A DNA stretch of 64,000 nt from Inia geoffrensis (Eukaryota > Chordata > Mammalia > Artiodactyla > Iniidae): contig CM070911.1 in assembly GCA_036417435.1 (NCBI GenBank), forward strand, positions 9,672,001-9,736,000, written 5' to 3'. The notes beneath the pieces were generated by a model that saw only the letters and a list, made by a program, of their open reading frames with translations, was not told the DNA's origin and made no database searches. Both the position numbers and the translations under genes were made by a program. Shown here piece by piece: positions 1-12,019 of this stretch (the stretch's first letter is position 1; every line of letters begins with the position of its first letter).

Positions 1-15
1 CAAAAACAAATATAC

Positions 16-208
16 AGGGGTTCCCTGGTGGCGCAGTGGTTGAGAGTCTGCCTGCCGATGCAGGGGACACAGGTTCGTGCCCCGGTCCGGGAAGATCCCA
101 CATGCCATGGAGCAGCTGGGCCCGTGAACCATGGCCACTGAGCCTGTGCATCCGGAGTCTGTGCTCCACAACGGGAGAGGCCCACGTACCGCAAAACAAA
201 CAAACAAA
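16..208 (+). mobile_element. CHR-2-type tRNA-Glu SINE with small 3' deletion
   Basis: The tRNA-like head carries a pol III A box (TGGCGCAGTGG) and a B box-like GGTTCGTGCCC, and the tail is an imperfect AAAC-rich run. A 15-bp duplication, CAAAAACAAATATAC, flanks it at 1-15 and 209-223, so the whole insertion is in the window. Compared with the other copies here it lacks about 16 bases near the 3' end, between two GAGAGGCC-like short repeats. This is non-autonomous and non-coding; mobilisation by LINE-1 is family knowledge. Confidence 0.93.
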
Positions 209-230
209 CAAAAACAAATATACAAACAAA

Positions 231-1605
231 AGCAGAAAATTTTAAGATAAACCTAAGAAATAATTGTAAAACTAACACACCAATTTCTACAAGAGCAGTT
301 TTCATGAAAAGTGGACTTATGTTCATCATGATTTAAAAAATAGTTTTCTATATTTCAATTTTTGTATAATGAGCTTACTTTTCATTAACTATCGCAAATA
401 AATTATCAAAACCATTCCTTAGAGGATTCTGCCAAACTTAATCCCTCTTTCTTTACCCTCTCTCCCTTTCCACCTGACACAAGACATTGCCCCTGAGTTT
501 GCAAATATTTTCTCTCCACCTAAATGCTTCCCATGCCCCTTCGTCTCTTTTTAAAACCCATTAGTATTATTTTCCTTTGTAATCAATCTTCCAACAATGT
601 CACTTTGCCCTCTTCTCCCAAATAGCAATTACATATAATGGGAATTATATAGCATTTTTAATAATCATGTTTTTCATGCTTTTACCCCAATCACATTACA
701 GCTTCATTTTTATATCACATACTTGCCCTAATTCTCCACCTTAAAGGCCATTATAATGAACATTTTGTACATATTTCTGGAAGAAAAATAAAATAAAAAA
801 CAAAGCAGCAAATAAAGAAATAGTCATTATGATTCAAATTTTGTTCTGAAAACTAGTAGGCCCACATCAAGCACTGAGTGGGCAGAAAGTGGGCAGGGAG
901 AAGAGGTATAGGAAAGATTGTCAGGTACTTAATGAAAGCAACCTGCATTGTTTTCCTGCTCTTCATATTCACATCATATATTCATAAACAAAAGGTTCTA
1001 AGAAATACTCTGTTAAAAGACCTAGCATTTCCTTAATTTATTTAATTATTGACTTCCTTTACATTTAATTTATTAATAGAACTACATTTGAAAAACGCCA
1101 ATGTTTCCATTAAAAATACTTTTTATCATGGTTTATTTTCATGTTGGGTGAAAAGTCATAGAATAAAAAAAACCCTAAAAGAAAATATTCTTATTATTAA
1201 CAAATTTGAAAGCTATATGAGCAATAATATATATGTGTATATATTCAACTATGTATGCATATGTGGATACATATGTTTTATATGGATACTTTTTTATACA
1301 TAGAATCTTTAATTGTGGAAAATAAAAAATTGCAAGATCTGGATTGGAATGATAAAATAACTATATAGTTTGAAACAGAACCACACTAAAGCTCATATAA
1401 GCTGTCCTCCCAGATTTGACATTCTGAATAAAGAATGAGAGTAGTCTTTAATATCTACTTTGTAATCAGGAAGCCTCAAGGTTTTTTGAATTTCATTTTT
1501 ATCACATATTTAATTACTGAACATCACAGCACTTTAAGTTGCATTAGTTTAAGTTGTATTCTAGTTCTCAACTGTATTGACTAAAATTAAGGGAAAATAA
1601 AAACA
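231..1605. other. AT-rich unassigned stretch
   Basis: No gene or repeat is recognisable. The only candidate frame is 84 codons of low-complexity AT-rich sequence near 1.05-1.3 kb, which looks like chance. Confidence 0.5.
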
Positions 1606-1609
1606 ACCA

Positions 1610-1725
1610 GAATGGTGCAACATACAGAGCATTGCTCCAGGAGATAGAAGTGACAGTGATAATCTCAGTTCAGTCACTAATCTGCTGTGTGGACTTTCTG
1701 AAGCCCCCTCATTCAGGCACAACAA
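1610..1725 (+). repeat. Possible MIR SINE fragment
   Basis: The order of words (a TCAGTTCAGTCACTAATCTGCTGTGTGGACTTT segment, then a CCCTCATTCAG-like stretch) resembles the core of MIR, in which a 'CACTTACTAGCTGTGTGACCTT' word is typical. Divergence is high, so this is tentative. Confidence 0.3.
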
Positions 1726-2103
1726 ACACTACAGCAACAGTGGTAAACTGATAGTCATTGCTCTGTTCAAGATCTCTCTGTCAAAGTCGTACACATACCA
1801 CAGCTTTGTTGATGCCTATCAAAGACTGCCAGGAACACTGCTCTAGTCCAACAAAGTTGGGTTACTGACTTGATGCCATGAGAGGGAGGGCACACCATTA
1901 GAAACATGGGGGTGATCTCAGTGAAAACAATGTTAAAAGACTTAATTAAAGGGTTTTGGAAAGTGTTAGATTTATGAAGAGTTTTGCTCTTAACTGGGTA
2001 TATTTTGGAAACTGGAGGTATTTTGTGTTTATTCATCTTTATCAATCTTGTCTAAAAGGAGGAACAAAACAAGTCTAAAGTTATTTTTAAAAAGCAGCAG
2101 CAG

Positions 2104-2318
2104 GGCTTCCCTGGTGGTGCAGTGGTTGGGAGTCTGCCTGCCAATGCAGGGGACGTGGGTTCGTGCCCCGGTCCGGGGGGATCCCACGTGCCACGGAGAG
2201 GCTGCGCCCGTAGGCCGTGGCCGCTGGGCCTGCGCGTCCGGAGCCCGTGCTCAGCAACGGGAGCAGCCGCAGCAGTGAGAGGCCCGCGTACCGCAAAAAA
2301 AAACCAAACAAACAAACA
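2104..2318 (+). mobile_element. CHR-2-type SINE, variant subfamily
   Basis: Complete copy with A and B boxes and a tail of A/AAC repeats. A 15-bp duplication, AAAAAGCAGCAGCAG, lies at 2089-2103 and 2319-2333. It differs from most copies here by GTTGGGAG after the A box, GACGTGGGTTCG around the B box and CCGGGGGGATCCC after it. The minus-strand copy at 19490-19697 shares most of these states, suggesting a distinct subfamily. Confidence 0.93.
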
Positions 2319-2349
2319 AAAAAGCAGCAGCAGTTGCTCCCATTAGCCA

Positions 2350-2900
2350 CAAAAGAGGGTGTCGGGCCATTTGTGGGCTTTGGATAGTGTTCTTGCTTTT
2401 GTCTTTGTTCAAAAATGACTATAGTATGGTCCTGTTTTTATCTTAATCTATCATATCACAAGGTGGCCTTCCTTGATATTGCTGTTCTATGAAATTATAC
2501 ATGTACAGCAAAAGAAACCAATGGCCTGATAGAGAGTTCCAGGCCAGATTCCAGCAACACCAAGGTCTGGCTGTCACTGCCAAAGCAGCTCCCTGCTGTC
2601 AGGGGCTGCTTTCTCTTCTCTGTCTGTTTCAGCAAATCATGCTATGTTATGTCTTGCATTAAAACTGCAGGGTATACTTGTCTCTTTCACTAGATTTTGA
2701 GATCCAGAGAGCTGCTGTTAATTTTTATTCTCCTTTATATCACCCAAAATCTATACTACTGGACCTTCTAGACAGTACTTTCTTAGATATTAAGAAATTG
2801 TTGATTTACATACGAGTGAGCTCAAAAATGGCTCTTTCTATTGTGGTCTTGCAAAAGCTTAGGCCAACTGTGAGAATTAGCCAACAATGAAGTTTAGAGA
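2350..2900. other. Unassigned stretch
   Basis: No recognisable gene or repeat; a 70-codon open frame near 2.68-2.89 kb has no family features. Confidence 0.45.
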
Positions 2901-2904
2901 GACC

Positions 2905-3560
2905 GTAATAGTCCATACAAGATCACCCTCACTTCCCATACCAACTGTAAGTTCAAGAAGTTCCCAAAACTATTCTTGGGCTTGATAATTCACTAGAAAG
3001 ACTCACAGAACTCACTGAAGGCTGTTATATTCACAATTATGGTTTATTACAGGAAAGGGTATAGATTAGCATCAGCCAAAGGAAGAGATGCCTGGGACAG
3101 GGCCCACGAGGTGGACCAGACACAGAACTTCTGTTGTCACCTCCCCGCTCTTCTCCTGGCATCGACATGTGACAATCCACAGGGTACTGCCAACCAGGGA
3201 AGCTTACTTGTGCCTCAAGTTCAGAGTTTTTACTGGAGTTCCATTGTGTAGACATGATTGATTGACTGATTGATTGATGTTTATGTGGTTGATCTCAGTC
3301 TCTAGATCAATTGATACTTCATTACTAACAGCTTGCACCCTAAATCATATTGTTGGTCTTTCTGGTATACCTGCTGTCACTCTAAGGCATGGCCAGCCCC
3401 CATTCTAAATCACACTGTTGCTACCTGGCTATTCCAAGGCCCCCAGGCAAACAGTGGTAATTACCTCCCAAGAACCAAGGGCAAAGGCTAGATCTCTTTT
3501 GGGGGAATTAAATTCTTTATTACATGAGTTTTCATATCAAATACTTATAATAAAAATATT
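2905..3560 (-). repeat. Possible degenerate LTR (ERV-derived)
   Basis: On the minus strand the sequence has an AATAAA inside CTGTAATAAACCATAATTG (about 3036-3054). The surrounding layout resembles a mammalian ERV1-type LTR whose name I cannot place. The plus strand reads TAATTCACTAGAAAGACTCACAGAACTCA, a phrase I associate with such LTRs. Ends and target duplication were not found, so boundaries are approximate. Confidence 0.4.
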
Positions 3561-3629
3561 CTATCAGAGCAGGTCTTTCTATTTCTTGAAGTATCACCAT
3601 GCTAACAATATATTACAAGAATAGCTAAT

Positions 3630-6015
3630 TTTAGCAGTCATAGTTCATAAACAAATGGATCACAAATAGATATGAAAAAATGCTACAGATAAGTAAAGTA
3701 TAATCTAGAGAGATGAAGCCCATTACAGCTTGCAGATTTCTGCTGTATTTCATTCTCATTCTCTCTTTCTGGCTTTTCTTTTCCTCCTCTGCCCTTAATA
3801 TCAACTTTTAGCCACTCTTCTTTCTTTCTTATGCCATTAAGAGCAGGACTTTTTCATTGTTAATAGTGCTCATTAAAAGTAATACTCTTTTTGAAAAATA
3901 CTTGTGATCACTGCATAACATTGAAAGAGTCCAGTTATGTTCTTGAATTTTCCTTGGTCCTCATCAATCATATTTTGCTAGGTTAATGTGAGACTGAAGG
4001 TTGTTTTTGTTTGCAGATGGTCCCTGTTTTCTCTGTATATGTCCATTCAGGTATTTTCAATACCATATAGGAATTACTTATTTAGCTGGGCTGGATATGA
4101 GCTTTTAGATAAATCTGTGCACAGTGCATTGGCTTTCATTGATTAGACTGCATAATATTATGTTTGAGTGTAAATGTCTACGTACGAAGTAGAATGGGAA
4201 AATAGTTGCTCCAGAATCCCAGAAGTAGGATAACATCATCAATTCACTGAGCATTTATCAATATCTACCAATTTCCAGATGCTGTGGTCCTACCATGATT
4301 GCTATAAAACTGTGAGGCACGATCTTTATATTCCAAGTTCAGTATACAAAGATCACAAATCCACACTTTGGAAGTACAGCTATTTATTTAAAACCAAGTT
4401 TTGCAGGCATTTTTCTTACAGAAAAAATCTAATTTTTATGATTCAGTGAACTTTTAGAAGTTATTTTTGAAATTAATAGATTTTTGAATAAAAGGTGAAA
4501 GAATTAGGCAGTAGAATCCAAAACTGTCTCTCCTGAGCTGCTCTGCATTTTTCCTTAAAACAACAGCAGATTTTTATATGAATTGCCCTTTCCTTAGACC
4601 AATTCAGAGGTCTTTACGTTTTTTGCACCCAACGTTGCTGAATATTGCATACTAATGGCAGTTTCTCTCAATCTCTCACTGAAATACTGCTACACTTTTG
4701 TGACTTTAGGACTCCAATATGTACATCGTGTCAAATTATATAAATGCAATGAAGTTAGACACATTGATAAAAAGCCTTAAGAATATCAACATGGTAAAGA
4801 TAGGTCATGAATTTAAACTTGTGATTAAATATTATCAGAGGAGGCAAATAGTATTCCAGTTAATAATCCTCAGAAAGAATTTCCAATAGACAAGTTGTCT
4901 CTACTAAGAGGCTGCGTGATGAATGAAAGGGTCTGTTCAAGTTTAAGGTCCAACAGTTACCAAGTATATGAATTTAGGAAAATGAATTACTATATTCTCA
5001 AAGCTGCCTACAATAGGAAATAGCTCTTTTCATAATACTCATAGTGTTATTTCAAGGCTTGTAATAAAAATGAATAAATGTTTGTGAAGTATTTTGAAAT
5101 TGCTAAATGTTTTATTTCTATTTTAATTATTTCAGTGCAATTTCCCTGGATTTCACAATGATGAGTCTTATGAATAAAGATGGACTTAAATTGGGTGGGG
5201 CAGACTAACTGGTTTAGTTCATTGCTAATAAAACCAACAATAACATTAAATATTCATTGAATGAAATGATGAATAGCAATGAATGCATTCTTAAAGCACT
5301 ACAAGAAGTGATTAATTTTTACTACCTTGACCACAAAGAAATACATAAGAAATGACTGCATGAAACATTAATTTTGGCCTTAATTAGATATATAGATGAT
5401 GTAAAATTTCATTGTAAATCACTACATTATATAACAGAAGAATTATGATTAAGAAAGTGTAAAAATTAGTGGGATTTGTTTTATTCTTCAAGGGGACCGG
5501 ACTTTGGTGTTAATGATGACATGAATAAGATGCTGAAAGTTGACCTTTTCTCATAATCACACTTTGAAAAGCATTTCTTTAGAGGGCTGCCTTCAAGAGA
5601 TCAATCATCACTGAAAGATTAGTTAGATGGAAAGTGGCATTTAAACAATGGTCTGCACTAGACCAATGTTGGTCTTCAGGTAAAGAGTAAAAATAGAAAG
5701 GCACATAGATGGAACTAAAGAAGAGTTGGAAGGGTAAAGGGCAGGTGAGTGGGACAGAGTTTGACTAAAATAGAGAAATAGAGCAGCATTTCTCTCCTGA
5801 GGTGGGCTCCTTTATACATGTATCTTAAACCACCACTTACGTGTTAATGATCCTGTAGCTCTTGTCCAGTTCTCTCAGGAGCTGTTCATCCAGGCATAGA
5901 ATTACTTGCTAAAAGTCTGTAAAATGGAGCCACAGACACTTCATATATTTCCAGCACTGATATCATTATCTTGCTCCCATAAACCTACTCTTCACCCTGT
6001 ATTATCTAGATCTAA
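3630..6015. other. Unassigned AT-rich stretch
   Basis: About 2.4 kb with no open frame above 60 codons, no recognisable transposon and no RNA gene. It may be unique intergenic DNA or repeats too old to recognise by eye. Confidence 0.5.
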
Positions 6016-6019
6016 AAAT

Positions 6020-6125
6020 TTCACCATTTATTCAACAATTATCTATTGATAAGCTAATATGTGCCAGGCACTCTGGTAAGCTTATAGAGAGAAAAGTAAG
6101 TGAACTTGCAAATACAGCATGACCT
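6020..6125 (+). repeat. Possible L2-type fragment
   Basis: Contains TAATATGTGCCAGGCACTCTGGTAAGC, matching the 'TGTGCCAGGCACTGTGCTAAG' phrase common in ancient mammalian L2/MIR-associated sequence. It is short and tentative. Confidence 0.3.
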
Positions 6126-6589
6126 AATAAGGGTTTTGGAAAGTCATGGAGAAGTTAGAAGTCAGGAAGTCACTTTATTTGCCTTATTTTCATTACTCCC
6201 TGCATCTAATTAGGCAACAGGTTCTACTAACATTTGTTCATTTAAAAAAGACACACACAGCTCTGGTATTAAGGTACCTATTTCCATGTCCATTTGCCAT
6301 TATTTCTTTCAGGTTGCCATTGACTCTCACCCTAGGTTGCTACAAAAATCTCAACGCTGGTCACCCTTGTTTTTTTCCTTAAATCTTACAAATATCTGCT
6401 TCTCAATGTCCTATTATTGAAATAATTTTCCATTATGCAAATATAATCATGCCACAACACTGTTTTAAATTATTAAATAAACCTTTATTAACAGGAGCAT
6501 ACCTTAAATTCATTGGTTGGACAAATAAAGATCCAGCCTACCTAATGAGTACTAACCCTTGCCACTTAACTCCCAATCTATATTTTACA

Positions 6590-7020
6590 GAAATATCAAG
6601 CCACTTGCTTAAGTATTTCTCAACATCTTGGATTTTGCTTATGTGTTTTTCTGTGATTCCATCTTCAGGTTTGTACATCTGGGGAAAAAAATGTGTACAA
6701 CTTCAAGTCTCAGATCAAAGTCTTTGAGTTTTGAAGCTTCCCTATATTCTGCCAGGCAAATCATTATTTTGCTTCCTCTATGCTGTCATTGCCTTTTTTA
6801 CATTTCTTAAGAAAAAAAGAATCATTCATGGCTTTGTCTACTAAGTAGCCTATGTCATGACTCACTTATTTTCTTATCTCCACTTACTTCTGCTATTGTC
6901 CAAAATGTATTTGAAGTTATTAATTTTTTCATCTCTTGAAGTCATTATTTTTGTAGACTGTTTCTAGCACAGTGCTCAATAGATATAAGGTGCAAATAAA
7001 ATATTTTTTGTTTTTTTGTT
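6590..7020 (+). repeat. L2 LINE 3'-end fragment
   Basis: Shows the usual order of L2 3'-UTR words: a CTTCAAGTCTCAGATCAAAGTC segment, a GAAGCTTCCC segment, then TAGCACAGTGCTCAATAGATA near 6965-6985. A SINE inserted at the extreme 3' end. Divergence is high. Confidence 0.45.
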
Positions 7021-7241
7021 GTTGTTGTTTTTTGTTTTGGTTTTTTTTTGCGGTACGCGGGCCTCTCACTGCTGTGGCCTCTCCCGTTGCGGAGCACAGG
7101 CTCCGGACGCGCAGGCTCAGCGGCCATGGCTCATGGGCCCAGCCGCTCCGTGGCATGTGGGATCTTCCCGGACCGGGGCACGAACCCGTGTCCCCTGCAT
7201 AGGCAGGCGGACTCTCAACCACTGCGCCACCAGGGAAGCCC
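7009..7241 (-). mobile_element. CHR-2-type SINE
   Basis: Reverse orientation: the T-rich tail is at the left and the head ends ...CCACCAGGGAAGCC at the right. A 16-bp perfect duplication, CAAATAAAATATTTTT, lies at 6993-7008 and 7242-7257. The tail is interrupted by GTT units. Overlapping frames of 60-115 codons here come from the GC-rich SINE body and are not genes. Confidence 0.93.
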
Positions 7242-7309
7242 CAAATAAAATATTTTTGAAATGAGATAGAAAACAATGAAAAACAGATTTAAAAAAATAT
7301 AGCCTCAAC

Positions 7310-7705
7310 TTTAATTAGAGAGTCAACAACACTTTAAATATATTAATAGCCCAAGAGATAACAATTACTGAATGCTTATTACATGATTTTTTTCAAGAGC
7401 AACTGAGCTTATAGGGCTGGTAATTATTAGAGATTAGAGATTTGAATAGGAGCAGCTTGATCTGAGAAAGATCTGAGCAATAGAAATTAATATATGTATA
7501 TAATTACATATCTATATGTACACACACACATACATACATCAGATGTAGCAGATAAAACCTCAAGTGGCCTCTCTTGGTTTGGCCTGTTTTGTTTGTTTGT
7601 TTTGTTTTGTTTTTGTTTTGAGATTGGTCTGATTTCCTTGGAAAGACTAATCTATATAAGTTATGGATTAAATCTCGATGCTCATCCTTGATTTAAAAAA
7701 ATAAA
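7310..7705. other. Unassigned stretch with low-complexity patches
   Basis: Holds a short ACACACATACATACAT patch near 7520 and a GTTTT-rich patch near 7585-7620. Nothing else is recognised. Confidence 0.4.
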
Positions 7706-7710
7706 AAAGG

Positions 7711-7930
7711 GGGCTTCCCTGGTGGCACAGTGGTTGAGAGTCCACCTGCCGATGCAGGGGACGCAGGTTCGTGTCCCGGTCCGGGAGGATCCCACATATA
7801 CCACGGAGCGGCTGGGCCCGTGAGCCATGGCTGCTGAGCCTGCGAGTCCAGAGCCTGTGCTCCGTAACGGGAGAGGCCACAGCAGTGAGAGGCCCGCGCG
7901 TACCAAAAAAATAAATAAATAAAAAAAAAG
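7711..7930 (+). mobile_element. CHR-2-type SINE
   Basis: Complete head (GGCTTCCCTGGTGGCACAG), B box-like GGTTCGTGTCCC and an A/AAAT tail. The flanks are A-rich (ATAAAAAAGGG on the left, AAAAAAAAAGG on the right), so the target duplication is ambiguous. Confidence 0.9.
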
Positions 7931-7974
7931 GAAAGCAATGAAAGGAAATCACTATGTAATGTGAACTATAATTT

Positions 7975-8130
7975 TCTAGGCACTCTCCTAGATGCCTTAC
8001 ATTTGTGATTTTAATTCATATTCCTAATAAATCTGTGAGGGAGGAATCACGACTCCCATTCCACAGATGGAAGCATGGCCAAGACCTGAATAAGGATACC
8101 TAGCTAGTGGACCAGAAAATACCTATTGGT
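7975..8130 (-). repeat. MIR SINE fragment
   Basis: Reverse-orientation MIR words in order: a CATTTGTGATTTTAATTCATAT segment, TCTGTGAGGGAGGAATC, CCCATTCCACAGATGGAAGCATGG, then CCTAGCTAGTGG. These correspond to the MIR core read backwards. Confidence 0.6.
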
Positions 8131-8199
8131 CTAAGGTCTCAGGGCATAAGGAAAAGCAGTCACTATTAAGTGACTTAGGTAGCCTAAGCTGTTCAAGGA

Positions 8200-8625
8200 G
8201 AAACTGTTTTAAGAAATTTTTAGAGACCATCCAACAGATTCTAGCATGTGTTCATTTTATCCCTTGGTGAAAAGAACCAGAGTTCAGCAAATTAAGTATT
8301 CTGATTTGTTGCCACATTCTTGGATGATTTATGAGTATCTTTGAAGAAATAATATGGCTTCTTTCTGAATCCAATAATAGACACATGTTTCATCTTGATT
8401 ACCTAATTGATTCTACCAAGAAGGAATAAAAATGACTATAATAAGCTGACCACCCAATGCAGCAATAAATCCCAGGCCTAGCCATAATGCAGAACCAACC
8501 AATGAAGCACAATTCTTTATATCCTAAACATACTGGAACGCAAAAAGAACATTTTTTTCTCCCTGATGTGGCCTAGCAAGGAATGAGTGTGACAGGATCA
8601 ACTACCCTTGTGCTTTAGGAACTGG
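8200..8625. other. Unassigned stretch
   Basis: No gene or repeat recognised. Confidence 0.4.
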
Positions 8626-8629
8626 TCAT

Positions 8630-8760
8630 CTAGTCAATGAATATTTATGGACTCCTTCTTGGTGCCAAATTCTCCGCAAAAATTCGGAAACAGAAGCAAA
8701 TAAGGAATGTTCCTTCCTTCTGAGAGGCTCGCAGTTTAGTGAAGGAGAAAGGAAGTTAGA
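8630..8760 (+). repeat. Possible L2-type fragment
   Basis: Reads in the order 'TATTTATGGACTCCTTCTTGGTGCCA', 'GGAATGTTCCTTCCTTCTGAGAGGCTCGCAGTTTAGTG'. This resembles the ancient 'tgtgccaggcactgtgc ... ccctgccctcaaggagctcacag' module associated with L2. Confidence 0.38.
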
Positions 8761-8884
8761 AAAGGAAATAAAACACCTTGTTAAATAGTATAATGGAGGC
8801 AAGTAAACGTATTGTGAAAACAAAGATTAATAAGCCAGTGAAAGCAGCCCCTTTACTTATCTCTCACAAGCTGCCATGCTTTAC

Positions 8885-9040
8885 AAGTTGTCTTGCAGTC
8901 GTTTGCTTTAATTCTCATAGTAAAATTATGCAAGGTAAGTATAACTACCCCAAGTCACAAATAAGGTAATGGGAACTTAGATTAGTTGGCACAAAGTCAT
9001 AGAAAATTAAGTGGATAAGTCAGGTTTTGAAACTACTTCT
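8885..9040 (-). repeat. MIR SINE fragment
   Basis: Reverse MIR order: TTTGCTTTAATTCTCATAG, GCAAGGTAAGTATAACTACCCC, ATAAGGTAATGGGAACTTAGA, CAAAGTCATAGAAAATTAAGTGG. Strongly diverged. Confidence 0.5.
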
Positions 9041-9174
9041 ATGTTGCTTTAAAAATTGATTTTTAGTGGCACACTAGTCCTTCAAGAGCTAATTCATGAA
9101 TCATTCATGCTTTACAATGTACTTTCTCACATATTACAATAGTATCCTTTTAGTGTTATAGTCATTTTAATACC

Positions 9175-9296
9175 AATTCCTCCACCCCACAGCTTTGTAA
9201 CTTTGGCCATGTTACTAAATATCTCTTTGCTTCAGTTTCTCATTTGTAAAATCTCAAAGTGGTGTTATAAGGAATAAATGAGTTATGTGCTATAGA
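9175..9296 (+). repeat. MIR SINE fragment
   Basis: Forward MIR core: TGTAACTTTGGCCATGTTACTAAATATCTC, CTTCAGTTTCTCATTTGTAAAAT, AAGGAATAAATGAGTTATGTG. It abuts a hAT-like fragment on its right. Confidence 0.65.
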
Positions 9297-9420
9297 TCAG
9301 AGGTTGGCAAACATTTTCTGTAAAGAGCCAGATAGTAAATACTTCCGGTTTGCCGGTGATATCATGTCTGTAATGACTGTTCAAATCTTTAGTTGTAGCA
9401 TGAAGAGGTAATAGACAATA
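9297..9420 (+). mobile_element. hAT (Charlie-type) non-autonomous DNA transposon, left half
   Basis: Starts CAGAGGTTGGCAAACATTTTCTGTAAAGAGCCAGATAGTAAATA, a well-known mammalian hAT-type terminal sequence. It then decays (GTTGTAGCATGAAGAGGTAATAGACAATATG). No transposase. The family name is not certain from memory. The right half of the same kind of element appears separately at 52245-52368. Confidence 0.55.
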
Positions 9421-9929
9421 TGCCTTCACTTCTGCCTTCATAAAAACTCCCTGAAATAAGCAGGGCAGGGATTTATCAATCTGATTTCTACACCAGGAAA
9501 CATGCTGATGGAATTATAGTGACTAGAGAAATATGTACAATAAAAGTGGAACTTGGGTCTTCTCTTACTACATATTTTAAAATATGTACCACATCTCTGT
9601 TGCCACTGTAAACACAAGTCAAGGTAAACAAAGATGGCACCATAAGAAAAACGTCTGCAAAGATAAGAGCTAGTCTAAGCATATATAAGACACAGTTCTA
9701 TTTTCAAGCAAACCACATACTGAGCTATGTCGGTTTTCTGAGGTAATAAGTTTGGGGCAAGTGAAAAAAAAAAAAAGAATATTTGGAGAAGACACAACTA
9801 AAACACACAAATTGCCAGACAGGTAGATTGTTTTCTATCATTTTTACGGCAAATTATAGAATTGTTTCCCAGACTCAATTCTCACTAATACCTGTTAAAA
9901 TATTTACACAATCATGTGAAGTATATGCC

Positions 9930-10090
9930 AGCATTGTCTTACCCAACGAGGTAGGTATTATCATCCCCATTTTATAGATCGTACAATTGAGACACAAATA
10001 GGTTATGTGGCTATTGTGCCCAAGATTATACCAGGCTGCTAACACACCCAGGATTTTAACCTATGAATTCTATTTCTAGGGCCCACAATC
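9930..10090 (-). repeat. MIR SINE fragment
   Basis: Reverse MIR core with GAGGTAGGTATTATCATCCCCATTTTATAGATCGTACAATTGAGACA, then GGCTGCTAACACACCCAGGATTTTAACC. One of the better-preserved MIR copies in the window. Confidence 0.7.
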
Positions 10091-10634
10091 AACTACTATA
10101 ATACTTTGTTATCTGACAAACTAATTCTCAGCTGCCAGATTTTTGACTTGTTAATTACTCTGTAGATCTTTTAAAAATCATCAGACTACTTGAAAGCACG
10201 TGCCTGAGGCACTGAGAGAAAAAGGACAGATGGAAGCACCCCTGATTCCCCGGGGCAGAGCTTCCTGAGAACCCAAGGGTTCTTCCTTTGTGCCTTCACT
10301 ATGAGACCCCATCACAGCACTGACAACGAATAGGGCTGTGGAAGGGGGTGGGGTGGTGGAGTCTATCCTGGGTCTAAATTCTTTCTCTTTAATTTCTAGA
10401 AAAGTTAAAATAACCAGAGTTTTATTTCTCAATGTGTATAATGGAGTTAATAATGGAGTGTTAGAATTGCTAAAAGGAAATCATCTGTTACTGTGCCTGG
10501 TGTTTACTGGGTGGTCAATAATGGTCAGCAGACATGCATAGATATAAGCCTATATTCTCAAGCTTCACCAGCAGGTAAAACATGCTTCATTCAATTTTTC
10601 TGGAGAAGTAACAAAAGATTATGGTTTAAAACAG

Positions 10635-10850
10635 AAGCACAAGGGTCAAAGAAATCTGGGTTTGGAGTTTGACTCTTCCATTGGCAAATCGCTTAACCTG
10701 AGTCAAGTTACTCATCCAACCTCATTTTGAAATGAGGAAATTATTATCACTCACCACCGTGAACAGTAAGTGAGAATATTTGTAAAGGTTTGGGGTAGTG
10801 CCTGATGCATAGCAAGCAAAGTGTCTAACCTCTATTTAATAATCACCAGC
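10635..10850 (+). repeat. MIR SINE fragment
   Basis: Forward MIR order: TTTGGAGTTTGACTCTTCCATTGGCAAATCGCTTAACCTGAGTCAAGTTACTCA, CCTCATTTTGAAATGAGGAAATTATTATC, GTGAGAATATTTGTAAAG, TAGTGCCTGATGCATAGCAAGC. Confidence 0.7.
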
Positions 10851-11270
10851 AATATAATTATTAAAATTTTACATTTTACAATTGTGAGTTCTCATTTGTT
10901 GATCTGTATGTTCCATGTATTCCTAACTCAAACGCTTCTGAAAATCCCGCGATGTCCTGGGTAAAATGAAGTTACCTTTAGAAATGTATGGGGCCGGGAA
11001 GGGATGTAGGATGTGGGAAAGGTATCTCTTGGATAATCACTGTTCAGAGACAGGTTCAAAGCTTCTCTGCTTCACTGTCCCTTGCTTGAGGAGCTCTTCA
11101 GTTGCATCGCCTGTCTGATTCTGCAGCTTTTGTTAATTCTCTTTAGACTCTGCTTATCTCTGGGTCATTTCTGTCCCCGGTCTGCGCCACTGCTGATTTA
11201 ATTTTTTACTTTATCTGAGGCAGAACTTTGCAAACTATCTGTGATGAAGGACTATGTGTGTTTGTTTTCC
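10850..11270. other. Unassigned stretch
   Basis: No gene or repeat recognised; slightly higher GC than its surroundings. Confidence 0.4.
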
Positions 11271-11274
11271 TATC

Positions 11275-11640
11275 CTTGGCTATGTTAGTTTCCTTTGTTG
11301 TCTCACAGTTACGGAGGATAGAAGTCTGAGATCAAGGTGTTGGGTGGGGGTCTGTTCTAACAGAATCCTGTAAAGGGAATTCGTCATTGCTTCCTCGAGC
11401 TTCTGGTGGCCTGCTGACAATCCCTGACATCCTTTATTGCAGCTGCAGCACTTCAATTGCTACCACCATCATCACGTGGCTTCCTCCCTGTGTGACTGTG
11501 TCTTCACGTGACATTCTCTGTCTATGCCTGTGTTCAATTTTACCTCTTCTTCTAAGGACACCAGTCATATTGGATTAAAGCACTGCCTAGTGACTTCGCC
11601 TTGATTGGATTACATCTGCACAGATATAGGTATTGGGTAC
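11275..11640 (-). mobile_element. MaLR-type LTR (MLT1/MST-like), reverse orientation
   Basis: Read on the plus strand it follows the reverse complement of a MaLR LTR: a CTCACAGTTACGGAGGATAGAAGTCTGAGATCAAGGTG block, CTTCACGTGACATTCTCTG, then TTCTTCTAAGGACACCAGTCATATTGGATTA. This is a fossil solo LTR; ends and duplication are not resolved. Confidence 0.6.
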
Positions 11641-12015
11641 TGATGTACTGGGGTTAGGACTTAAGCCTATCTTTTTTTTGGCGATGTAAAGAGTAGCAGA
11701 GAGACCTTTTTTTCTTTCTTTCTTTTAATATCCTGTTCAAGGAGACAAAACAACTGATCAGGTGCTTGAATATCACAGTGATGCAAAGGGTTATTAAAAT
11801 CCTAAACACTATTGACTTCTGCCTTAACTCATCACTATTCATTAGCAGTTGGTAGACTGGCACCTCAACCACAGTTTAGGAAGCACTGGTCTGAAGGATG
11901 AACTGACAAGAACACAAATGCTAGTTGCTTGGATCTGCATCAGAGCAATGAAGTTGGATATACTTAAGAGATGAGCCTGTTCAAGGTGTGCCAGCAGGAT
12001 TGATGAGGCTCTGAT
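11640..12015. other. Unassigned stretch
   Basis: Contains CCACAGTTTAGGAAGCACTGGTC at about 11870-11892, which resembles a terminal sequence of hAT-type elements but is too short to call. Nothing else recognised. Confidence 0.35.
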
Positions 12016-12019
12016 AAGT

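Noticed and set aside
2104..2318. tRNA gene suggested by the SINE head with A and B boxes
   Set aside because: The head is only tRNA-derived; it lacks a complete cloverleaf, and the same sequence recurs in all sixteen copies.
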